Assembly: GCA_029267975.1 (NCBI GenBank)
Contig: JAJUHH010000205.1
Coordinates: 1 to 5,746 of the forward strand
DNA length: 5,746 bases
Origin: Clostridiales bacterium
GTDB taxonomy: Bacteria > Bacillota > Clostridia > Lachnospirales > Lachnospiraceae
Direction of reading: 5' to 3'
Part shown: piece by piece, positions 1-5,399 of the stretch
How positions within the stretch are numbered: the stretch's first letter is position 1
Layout: every line of letters begins with the position of its first letter
The notes under the pieces: generated by a model
Databases searched by the model: none
Seen by the model: the letters and a program-made list of their open reading frames with translations, nothing else
Told to the model about the DNA's origin: nothing
Made by a program: the position numbers and the translations under genes

Positions 1-156
1 CATGGAATCCTATGTAACTTATTCTGGTCCGATGAGCCTGACGAGGTTGCTGCATTATTTGAGAGTGGCATTGATACCATCTTGACCAATGATTATATGC
101 GTGTTGCCAAGGCAGCGGAAGGTTGGAGAAGGAATAAGGGGAAGAAGTGGTATTGA
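1..156 (+). CDS. Glycerophosphodiester phosphodiesterase-like protein, C-terminal fragment
   Basis: Frame 1 is open from the window edge to TGA at 154-156, giving 51 residues; the start lies upstream of the window. The segment reads CNLFWSDEPDEVAALFESG, then IDTILTNDYMRVAKAA. This matches the last strand and helix of the GDPD TIM barrel, where a V/N-x-W segment with 'DEPDE' leads to a 'G-(I/V)-D-x-I-x-T-(D/N)' motif. Family members hydrolyse glycerophosphodiesters to glycerol-3-phosphate and an alcohol; some are cytosolic and some are membrane or surface anchored. The catalytic HD and E-x-D residues would lie upstream, so activity cannot be judged. The tail is basic (WRRNKGKKWY). The assignment rests on a short piece. 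Transcription probably ends at the terminator about 140 nt downstream. Confidence 0.7.
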   Translation, partial: HGILCNLFWSDEPDEVAALFESGIDTILTNDYMRVAKAAEGWRRNKGKKWY

Positions 157-296
157 GGTGAACAAATGTTGGAGGATATCAGGAACTACTAAAGTGACAT
201 GGGTGTGTAAATTAGTGTTTATAGATAGAGTATGATAAGGTGAATTTAATTTATCCCTTCAAGAAGTGATAGATATAAATATAATTGATACAAACT

Positions 297-324
297 AGTG
301 GTGATTATAGTCACCACTTTTTCT
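297..324 (+). terminator. Intrinsic (rho-independent) terminator
   Basis: A perfect 8-bp stem pairs AGTGGTGA (297-304) with TCACCACT (311-318) around a 6-nt loop (TTATAG). It runs straight into a T-tract (318-322, TTTTT, then CT). This is a classic + strand terminator. It closes the unit containing the phosphodiesterase fragment and isolates it from the small gene at 443. The 140 nt between that gene's stop and this hairpin hold no supportable gene. Confidence 0.75.
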
Positions 325-369
325 ATAGCATATTGTTAAATCAACATTTACAAAAAATGAAAATAGTGA

Positions 370-398
370 TTGAGATTGTTTCTTTCATGGACTAAAAT
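370..398 (+). promoter_or_regulatory. Sigma-A-type promoter for the 102-aa protein gene
   Basis: TTGAGA (370-375) matches the -35 consensus at 5 of 6 positions. It lies exactly 17 nt before TAAAAT (393-398), which matches the -10 consensus at 5 of 6. Transcription would start near 405, giving a leader of about 38 nt before the ATG at 443. The position, just downstream of a terminator and just upstream of a strong ribosome binding site, supports a separate transcription unit. No operator-like repeat is evident. Confidence 0.55.
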
Positions 399-426
399 TA
401 TGATAACGGTATTGAACATGTGCTTT

Positions 427-436
427 AAGGAGGTGA
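427..436 (+). promoter_or_regulatory. Full-consensus Shine-Dalgarno sequence
   Basis: AAGGAGGTGA is complementary over ten bases to the usual 3' end of bacterial 16S rRNA, with 6 nt before the ATG at 443. It fixes that start codon. Such a complete match is uncommon and suggests efficient translation. It is clearly stronger than the sites in front of the isomerase and toroid genes in this window. Confidence 0.8.
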
Positions 437-442
437 GGCGCT

Positions 443-751
443 ATGGAACAGATTGATCTGAAAAAACTTAAGTCAGCAATTATATATGCACAAAGAATTG
501 CAGACGGTAATAACCCTATTAACAATAATCCGGTAGAGAATGATACAATTATTAACGATCCCAATGTGATTAGATGTATGTATTTTATTAAAGACATTCT
601 TCAGAAGGTATATGGGAAACTGTCAAACGAACGTATACAGAAGAAGGTGGATTCCCAGACGGGCAAATATAATATTACTTATTTATATGATATTCTTATG
701 AATGAGGAATTGCCAGATTATCTTCGCTACGATTTTGGAGTAGCACAATAA
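443..751 (+). CDS. Uncharacterised 102-aa Asn-rich protein
   Basis: The protein has no signal peptide or membrane segment and is predicted soluble. An N-terminal helix (residues 4-20, IDLKKLKSAIIYAQRIA) is followed by an Asn/Pro-rich linker (22-42, with NNPINNNPVEND and INDPNV). A second helix (43-60) carries the only cysteine, Cys45, in VIRCMYFIKDIL. A charged C-terminal half (61-102) ends DYLRYDFGVAQ. From memory, the layout 'LKKA-x-Y-I-x-x-(L/I)-A-x-G-x-N-P-(I/L) ... NNPxVxRCxFY(I/V)' recurs at the N-terminus of small Lachnospiraceae hypothetical proteins, some with a C-terminal zinc ribbon. No zinc ribbon is visible here. No function is known to me. It has its own promoter, a consensus ribosome binding site and flanking non-coding DNA, so it is very likely a real, monocistronic gene. 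Confidence 0.8.
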   Translation: MEQIDLKKLKSAIIYAQRIADGNNPINNNPVENDTIINDPNVIRCMYFIKDILQKVYGKLSNERIQKKVDSQTGKYNITYLYDILMNEELPDYLRYDFGVAQ

Positions 752-853
752 TTATAAAAGGTGTGACTTTGTTAGTTCAGGCTTCTTCCTTTACAGGCTA
801 GTTTACCCCTATCAATGGTCTGAGTAAATATATTGATAAATTAAGTACTAAAG

Positions 854-872
854 ATAGCACATATGCTATGAT
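854..872 (+). promoter_or_regulatory. Possible extended -10 promoter overlapping a palindrome, upstream of the isomerase gene
   Basis: TATGAT (867-872) preceded by TGC (864-866) fits an extended -10 element (TGnTATAAT, with 5 of 6 in the hexamer). There is no good -35 at normal spacing: the 17-nt position (844-849) reads AGTACT. The -10 overlaps an inverted repeat, ATAGCA (854-859) and TGCTAT (864-869) around CATA, which could be an operator for a local repressor. Transcription would start near 879, about 39 nt before the ATG at 918. Nothing else in the 166 nt between 751 and 918 stands out, and I see no terminator after the 102-aa gene, so readthrough from it is also possible. Confidence 0.3.
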
Positions 873-917
873 ATTTCATAACTATTCCAAAATATAATCA
901 GAAAGGTAGGTAATAAC

Positions 918-1751
918 ATGAAAAAACTTCCTGTCGGTATTCAAGTCTATGGATTACGTAACCTCTTGGAAAACACACCGGAGAACTTCAGGTCAGTGAT
1001 GCAAAGCATTAAGGATATGGGGTATGATGGTGTCGAGTTGGCAGGGCTTTACGGTCTTACACCGGAATATGTACGTGACACACTGAAGCAGATCGGTCTT
1101 GTTCCAATTTCTGCTCATGTACCGATCGTTGAACTTATGGAGGATGCAGACAAGGTTGCCAGGGATTATCTTTTGATCGGCTGTCAATACATAGTAGTAC
1201 CGTATCTTCCGGAGGAATACCGCCATCTTACTCCAGGATATGAAACTGTAATTGCCGAGATGAAGCGGATCGGTACACTCATGAAGACATACGGATTAAA
1301 GCTTTTATATCATAACCATGACTTTGAATTCATTGTACTTCCGGACGGCCGTTTCGGCTTAGACGATATCTATGAGCAGATCCCTGCAGATATACTCATG
1401 GTTGAGCCGGACACCTGTTGGATCAAGGTTGCCGGTCAGGATCCCAAGGAATATATTAAAAAGTACGGTGCAAGGTGTGAGATCATCCACTTGAAAGATT
1501 TCATAAAGGAAGGCAATCCCAAAAATCTTTATAAGCTGATCGGTATAGAAACCGAAGAGGATAAGGAGGAAACAGGCTTTTTTGAATTCCGTCCTGTTGG
1601 ATTTGGTCAGCAGATTTGGGAACCAATACTTGATACATCAGCCAAAGTAGGAGCAAAATGGGTGGTTGTTGAGCAGGATGAGCACTATGGACTGGGATGC
1701 CTGGAGGCAGCACGTCGTAGTCGTGAATATCTGAAGATTTTAGGATGGTAA
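918..1751 (+). CDS. Sugar phosphate isomerase/epimerase-like TIM-barrel protein
   Basis: This 277-aa protein is full length for the xylose isomerase-like (AP endonuclease 2 / IolE-type) TIM-barrel family. These are cytosolic, metal-dependent enzymes that isomerise, epimerise or dehydrate sugars and inositols. Motifs in order: GVELAG (38-43, Glu40), SAH (65-67, His67), YHNHDFEF (131-138, His132/His134), EPDTCW (163-168, Asp165), HLKD (191-194, His191/Asp194), FRPVGFG (224-230) and VEQDE (251-255, Glu252). The acid/His residues at the strand ends are the expected metal and catalytic positions, so the enzyme looks intact. No signal peptide is seen. The start is ATG at 918 with a moderate site, AAAGGTAGG (902-910). 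The next gene follows after 4 nt, so the two are almost certainly co-transcribed. The substrate cannot be read from sequence; families of this type also include inosose dehydratases and 3-keto-sugar epimerases. Confidence 0.85.
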   Translation: MKKLPVGIQVYGLRNLLENTPENFRSVMQSIKDMGYDGVELAGLYGLTPEYVRDTLKQIGLVPISAHVPIVELMEDADKVARDYLLIGCQYIVVPYLPEEYRHLTPGYETVIAEMKRIGTLMKTYGLKLLYHNHDFEFIVLPDGRFGLDDIYEQIPADILMVEPDTCWIKVAGQDPKEYIKKYGARCEIIHLKDFIKEGNPKNLYKLIGIETEEDKEETGFFEFRPVGFGQQIWEPILDTSAKVGAKWVVVEQDEHYGLGCLEAARRSREYLKILGW

Positions 1752-1755
1752 TAAC

Positions 1756-2550
1756 ATGAAGAAAGATGTGAACCATTTCATTAATAATGTCAGAAAAGTA
1801 ATCGAAAGGCATAAGATCTCTGAGGGTGCTTATGCCAGATGGATTATGGAAGATGGTACAGACAGAAAAATGGGGCTCAATGAATATGGGTGCGCAGATG
1901 CGGTCAATATTTTATATACCATTGGCGATATCCCTAAGGATGTGGAGAAGAGACAGGCAATGGTTCGTGTGCTTCAGGACATGCAGGATCCGGAAACCGG
2001 ACTGTTTGTTGAAGAAACACACCATCCCATACATACAACGGCACATTGTGTGGCAGCATTGGAATTACTTGATGCAGAACCCTTATACAAGATAACTGCA
2101 CTGGAACCTTATAAGACAAAAGAGGGATTATACAAGTTTCTGGAGGAGTTGGACTGGAAAGGTACACCATGGCAAATGTCACACAGAGGGGCAGGTATTT
2201 ATGCAGCATTAAACAATGCAGGAGAAGCAACACCGGAATGGAACCATTGGTATTTCGAATGGCTATGGAATGAGGCTGATCCGGTGACCGGATTATGGAG
2301 AAAGGACTGCGCCACCTCAGGAGATAAGCCGGCGTATGAGCATATGGCAGGCAGCTTCCACTATTTATTCAATCACGAGCATGCCAAAATGCCTTTGCGA
2401 TATCCCAAAAAGATGATAGACAGCTGCCTGGACATGTATTACAAAAATGAAATGCAGGCTGGCTTTGGACAGAATGTGAACTTTCTGGAGATCGATTGGG
2501 TATACTGCATCACCAGATCAGTGCGTCAGTGTACTCATCGCTTTGAGTAA
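1756..2550 (+). CDS. Alpha/alpha-toroid-like protein, shortened by an in-frame stop
   Basis: This 264-aa soluble protein starts at an ATG 4 nt after the isomerase stop, with a weak site (AGGATGG, 1742-1748), which suggests translational coupling. Aromatic- and Gly-rich blocks alternate with helices: MQDPETGLF (76-84), HPIHTTAHCVAALELL (90-105), WKGTPWQMSHRGAGIYAAL (134-152), WYFEWLWNEADPVTGLW (165-181), YEHMAGSFHYLFNH (194-207) and NFLEIDWVYC (242-251). The repeated 'DPxTGL(F/W)' followed by His/Gly-rich helices resembles six-hairpin or terpenoid-cyclase-like toroids, as in polysaccharide-active enzymes. No exact family can be named and the reaction is unknown. Pairing with a sugar isomerase suggests carbohydrate work (inference). 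The frame ends at TAA 2548-2550 directly after HRFE, but the same frame continues open for 67 codons, so the product is probably missing its last fifth. Confidence 0.75.
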   Translation: MKKDVNHFINNVRKVIERHKISEGAYARWIMEDGTDRKMGLNEYGCADAVNILYTIGDIPKDVEKRQAMVRVLQDMQDPETGLFVEETHHPIHTTAHCVAALELLDAEPLYKITALEPYKTKEGLYKFLEELDWKGTPWQMSHRGAGIYAALNNAGEATPEWNHWYFEWLWNEADPVTGLWRKDCATSGDKPAYEHMAGSFHYLFNHEHAKMPLRYPKKMIDSCLDMYYKNEMQAGFGQNVNFLEIDWVYCITRSVRQCTHRFE

Positions 2551-2754
2551 TGTGTAGAGGTAATAACAGCTTTTGCGGATAAATATTTGGACTACTTAAT
2601 GAGCCTGGATCCGGATACCTCTGCCAAAATGGATGATTTACATTTATTATTCGGCGCAATCTGCTGTGTGGCGGAATTACAGAGATTTTTACCAGGCAGT
2701 GTGATTACAGACAAGCCCCTTAAGCTGGTTTTGGATCGCAGACCCTTTATCTAA
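2551..2754 (+). pseudogene. Stranded C-terminal part of the toroid-like gene (after the in-frame TAA)
   Basis: Immediately after TAA 2548-2550 the same frame is open for 67 codons to TAA 2752-2754. It reads CVEVITAFADKYLDYLMSLD, then PDTSAKMDDLHLLFGAICCV, and ends LKLVLDRRPFI. It has normal protein-like composition and helix-forming blocks (FADKYLDYL; HLLFGAICCVAELQRFL), and looks like a continuation of the toroid protein. There is no credible independent start: the only in-frame ATG (2599) has no ribosome binding site. With the stop read as a sense codon, the whole gene (1756-2754) would encode 332 residues. A GAA-to-TAA change would explain it. No frameshift is needed, because both parts share one frame. 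Alternatives are a sequencing error, a real shortened protein with untranslated residue, or stop readthrough. Confidence 0.7.
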
Positions 2755-2807
2755 GGGGGGTACTATTAGCTAACGATAAGCTTTTAACTGCATCAAATGT
2801 TGAGAAG

Positions 2808-2850
2808 TAGAGGATATTCTCTAAAGAAATTTAGAGCATATCCTCTATTT
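2808..2850 (+). terminator. Long hairpin with GAAA loop, probable terminator of the isomerase/toroid unit
   Basis: Positions 2808-2825 pair with 2830-2847 in an 18-position stem with a single T/C mismatch (2818/2837), closed by a GAAA tetraloop (2826-2829). The following tract is ATTTATATG, so the U-run is short and the element is an atypical intrinsic terminator. It lies about 50 nt after the end of the toroid frame and about 70 nt before the next promoter, the expected place for a terminator. The bottom strand has no U-run either. An RNA-stabilising 3' hairpin is the alternative. Confidence 0.6.
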
Positions 2851-2918
2851 ATATGAATACACAAATGAAGTAATTGTTTGTGGAATATATCTAAAATTTC
2901 CAGATAAGAAAAAAAATC

Positions 2919-2947
2919 TCGATATTGCTTATCACTTATGATATAAT
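2919..2947 (+). promoter_or_regulatory. Extended -10 sigma-A-type promoter of the cdaA operon
   Basis: A perfect TATAAT (2942-2947) is preceded by TGA (2939-2941), giving an extended -10. At 17-nt spacing lies TCGATA (2919-2924), 4 of 6 to TTGACA. A run of eight A residues (2909-2916) just upstream resembles an UP element. Initiation near 2954 leaves a leader of roughly 27 nt before the ATG at 2981, too short for a riboswitch. It would drive the two membrane protein genes, cdaA and cdaR, because no terminator is seen between them. Confidence 0.6.
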
Positions 2948-2970
2948 TAACTTAAATATGTACAAGAATT

Positions 2971-2974
2971 GGAG
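2971..2974 (+). promoter_or_regulatory. Ribosome binding site that decides the start at 2981
   Basis: GGAG (2971-2974) lies 6 nt before ATG 2981. The frame could be extended to a TTG at 2969, but that codon overlaps this GGAG and has no site of its own. ATG 2981 is therefore the better start. Confidence 0.65.
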
Positions 2975-2980
2975 TTATCT

Positions 2981-3382
2981 ATGCTGAATACGAACAAAGT
3001 CAGACTTATGACAAAGCTTGCCCTCTATGAAACAAAAGAGGGAAAAGAAGATATTCGTCTAAGTAAATACTATAAAACAGATTATGTCAGATATCAGGTG
3101 ATCAAATCCATTATTTGTGCGACCGTGGGCTATATATGCATTTTGCTTTTGAGTTTTATGTATAAATCGGAGTATTTGATTGCCAATGCTGTTACCTTGG
3201 ATTATCGGACGCTGAGCATCTATGTCCTGGGCATCTACGTGATTGTAGCATCCCTCTATGGGTTGGTAGCCTGGGTAGGATATTCGATTAAATACGATAT
3301 CTCCCGCAAGAAGCTTTCCAAGTATTATAAGCTTTTAAAGCGCTTGAACAAGGTATACAATGACGAGAACACCGAGTCATAA
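2981..3382 (+). CDS. Uncharacterised two-helix membrane protein, first gene of the cdaA operon
   Basis: From ATG 2981 the protein has 133 residues. A charged N-terminal region (1-38, rich in Lys, Glu and Tyr) precedes a first hydrophobic segment (about 41-60, IKSIICATVGYICILLLSFM). A short loop with SEYLIANAVTLDYRT (63-77) leads to a second segment (about 78-101, LSIYVLGIYVIVASLYGLVAW). A basic C-terminal helix follows (105-127, with DISRKKLSKYYKLLKRLNKVY) and probably forms a coiled coil. The positive-inside rule puts both ends in the cytosol. No family is recognised and no catalytic motif is visible. The gene follows the extended -10 promoter and is 17 nt before the next gene, so it is probably co-expressed with cdaA. 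A role as a small membrane partner or adaptor is inference from position only. Confidence 0.85.
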   Translation: MLNTNKVRLMTKLALYETKEGKEDIRLSKYYKTDYVRYQVIKSIICATVGYICILLLSFMYKSEYLIANAVTLDYRTLSIYVLGIYVIVASLYGLVAWVGYSIKYDISRKKLSKYYKLLKRLNKVYNDENTES

Positions 3383-3399
3383 TTTAGGAGGATTACAAA

Positions 3400-4476
3400 A
3401 TGATGCCTTTATTGGTATTTAGAGAACGCGTTAAAAATTTTTATCAAACACATGACATCTATATCAACCCGGTTGTAAAATTTATCTTTGCTCTGATCTC
3501 TTTTGTTACAATCAACAAGGAGATTGGCTTTGATCCCCGTCTGGAGTCATTACCTGTGGTACTGGCCCTGTCCTTACTTTGTGCTTTTACCCCATCCTCC
3601 ATTATGGTGCTCTTAGCAACAGTGGTGGCTGCCCTTCATGTATATTATGCATCACCGCTGCTTTCGATTTTAATCGTACTTTTATTACTGATCATATATT
3701 TTATGTTTGCCAGATTCACACCTCAGTATGGTTATGTGATATTGGCCATACCGGTGTTATATATTTTAAAGATACCCTATGTTATACCTATGCTGCTTGG
3801 TATAATAGCAGCGCCTATCACCATCGTTCCGACAGTATGCGGTGTTCTGGTCTATTATATATTCCAGTTGGTAAAGGCAGCAGTCAATACCCAGGTCAAT
3901 AATTCGGTAGATGATATTCTTATGTTATACACCAATGTTATTGACAATCTGAAGGGCAATAAGCAGATGATTATGACTATGGTAATCTTTGCTTTGGTTT
4001 TACTAGTGGTTTATTATGTCAGAAAAATGAGATTTGATTATGCCTTTGAGATTTCCATCGCAGCAGGAGCTTTGACCTGTGTGCTGGGCTTTTTAATCAG
4101 CAATGTAATCCTGGATAAATCCGACCAAATTCTGGCTATGATTCTTGGAACGATTGTTTCTGCGGCTATTGTGTTAGTAATCCATTTCTCCCAGCTTACC
4201 CTGGATTATTCCGGTGTGGAGCATGCACAATTTGAAGATGATGTGTATTACTACTATGTCAAGGCTGTACCCAAGGTAACGGTAACAACGCCTCAGATGA
4301 AGGTAAAGCATATTAATGTCAAGGATATGTCCCAGAGCCTTGCAAAAGGCGGCTACCACAGTGGGGACGAAGAGGATGAGGAATACGACGAGGAAGAGGA
4401 TGCATATAACGATAGTAAGGACGATTTCATTTATACAGACGTCAGGACTGATCGAAAGAATAAAACAGACAACTAA
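3400..4476 (+). CDS. Uncharacterised polytopic membrane protein with acidic C-terminal tail
   Basis: This 358-aa protein starts at ATG 3400, 8 nt after AGGAGG (3386-3391); the second ATG at 3403 sits 11 nt away and is less likely. Hydrophobic segments lie at about 24-40, 50-64, 66-83, 86-104, 111-125, 128-157, 189-206, 215-236 and 244-263, giving some 8 or 9 helices in two blocks. They are split by a polar stretch (160-188, with NTQVNNSVDDILMLYTNVID). After the last helix comes a soluble tail of about 95 residues. It contains a V/K-rich part (284-308) and a very acidic low-complexity run (323-334, DEEDEEYDEEED), ending with basic residues. No family or transport motif is recognised. It lies between the two-helix protein and cdaA, 50 nt before cdaA and with no terminator, so it is probably in the cdaA operon. 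A link to c-di-AMP, ion or envelope physiology is inferred from context only. Confidence 0.85.
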   Translation: MMPLLVFRERVKNFYQTHDIYINPVVKFIFALISFVTINKEIGFDPRLESLPVVLALSLLCAFTPSSIMVLLATVVAALHVYYASPLLSILIVLLLLIIYFMFARFTPQYGYVILAIPVLYILKIPYVIPMLLGIIAAPITIVPTVCGVLVYYIFQLVKAAVNTQVNNSVDDILMLYTNVIDNLKGNKQMIMTMVIFALVLLVVYYVRKMRFDYAFEISIAAGALTCVLGFLISNVILDKSDQILAMILGTIVSAAIVLVIHFSQLTLDYSGVEHAQFEDDVYYYYVKAVPKVTVTTPQMKVKHINVKDMSQSLAKGGYHSGDEEDEEYDEEEDAYNDSKDDFIYTDVRTDRKNKTDN

Positions 4477-4526
4477 GTGTGACAAGTTGCGAATAAGCAA
4501 ACATATTGCAGTAGGAGAGAAGGTAA

Positions 4527-5399
4527 ATGGAGACAATCAGAGATATCATCAAAGAATTGTTATGGAGATCGGTTCCCAAGATAACTGCTACCGATATCAT
4601 TGAAGTATGCATTCTGGCATTTCTGATTTACCATGTTGTAAAATGGGTTAAGAACACAAGAGCCTGGTCATTGGTGAAGGGCTTGGTTGTAGTCATGATC
4701 TTCTGGCTTGTTGCAGATGTATTTAAACTGAATGTAATCCTTTGGATTATTAAGAATACAATTAATGTTGGTATTATCGCTATTATCATCGTATTTCAGC
4801 CGGAATTCCGCAAGGCGCTGGAGCAGTTAGGCCAGAAGAATCTGGTAAAATCCATTATTACCTTTGATGATACGGACAAGAATGAGAAATTCTCTGATCA
4901 CACCTTAAACGAGATTGTCCGTGCCACCTTTGAATTGGCAAGGACAAAAACAGGTGCCCTGATTGTCATAGAAGATAATATACCCCTGAGTGATTTTGAA
5001 AGCACAGGAATTTACATTGACAGCTTGATCAGCAGCGAGTTGCTGATCAATATATTCGAGCATAATACACCACTTCATGACGGTGCGGTAATTCTGCGCG
5101 GTAATCGTGTTGTTGCTGCGACCTGCTATCTTCCCCTATCTGATAATATGCAATTGAGTAAGGATCTGGGAACAAGACACCGTGCGGGTATCGGGATCAG
5201 TGAGGTAACAGACAGTCTGACCATTATTGTATCAGAGGAAACCGGTAAAGTGTCCATAGCAAAAGGAGGAAAACTGATCCGTAACATTGATGGTGATTAT
5301 CTGAAGGCAAAGCTTGCAGATGTACAGCATAAATCCATAGAACCCAAGCGATTAAAGTTGTGGAAGGGACGAATTAAGAATGAAAGAGAAGTTGACTAA
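4527..5399 (+). CDS. cdaA: Diadenylate cyclase CdaA (c-di-AMP synthase)
   Basis: CdaA condenses two ATP into cyclic di-AMP plus two pyrophosphates at the cytosolic face of the membrane. The product controls potassium and osmolyte transport and indirectly wall integrity in Firmicutes. The 290 residues show three N-terminal membrane helices (about 23-39, 48-66 and 70-90) and then the family signature FQPEFRKALEQLG (90-102). The DAC domain contains GALIVIED (143-150), the DGA motif in LHDGAVIL (183-190, Asp185) and the RHR motif in GTRHRAGIGISE (215-226, Arg217-His218-Arg219). Both catalytic motifs are intact. Length is close to, slightly above, typical CdaA (about 270-280), with a basic C-terminal tail. 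ATG 4527 follows GTAGGAG (4511-4517). The gene overlaps cdaR by 20 nt, the usual pairing, and two unknown membrane protein genes precede it. This is the best-supported call in the window. Confidence 0.97.
   Translation: METIRDIIKELLWRSVPKITATDIIEVCILAFLIYHVVKWVKNTRAWSLVKGLVVVMIFWLVADVFKLNVILWIIKNTINVGIIAIIIVFQPEFRKALEQLGQKNLVKSIITFDDTDKNEKFSDHTLNEIVRATFELARTKTGALIVIEDNIPLSDFESTGIYIDSLISSELLINIFEHNTPLHDGAVILRGNRVVAATCYLPLSDNMQLSKDLGTRHRAGIGISEVTDSLTIIVSEETGKVSIAKGGKLIRNIDGDYLKAKLADVQHKSIEPKRLKLWKGRIKNEREVD

Noticed and set aside
280..285. Isolated TATAAT upstream of the first terminator
   Set aside because: The 17-nt-upstream hexamer (257-262, CTTCAA) matches the -35 at only 2 of 6 positions, there is no TG extension, and a transcript would end at the terminator within 40 nt.
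385..597. Minus-strand hydrophobic 70-aa reading frame
   Set aside because: It lies opposite the 102-aa gene, and its Ile/Leu richness is the mirror of the Asn-rich sense codons (AAT read as ATT). It has no ribosome binding site, and the sense gene has a promoter and a perfect site.
752..853. Terminator after the 102-aa gene
   Set aside because: I looked for a stem followed by a T-tract and found only short direct repeats (CAGGCT twice) and a weak TTTAC/GTAAA pairing; not enough to call one.
1501..1812. Minus-strand 103-aa reading frame across the isomerase/toroid junction
   Set aside because: It is antisense to two convincing genes, with low-complexity Pro/Leu content and no promoter or ribosome binding site.
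2954..2980. Possible c-di-AMP (ydaO-type) or other riboswitch before the cdaA operon
   Set aside because: The predicted leader is only about 27 nt, far too short for any known riboswitch aptamer.
4316..4603. Plus-strand 95-aa frame bridging the polytopic protein gene and cdaA
   Set aside because: It overlaps two well-supported genes in another frame, has biased basic composition and no matching ribosome binding site.
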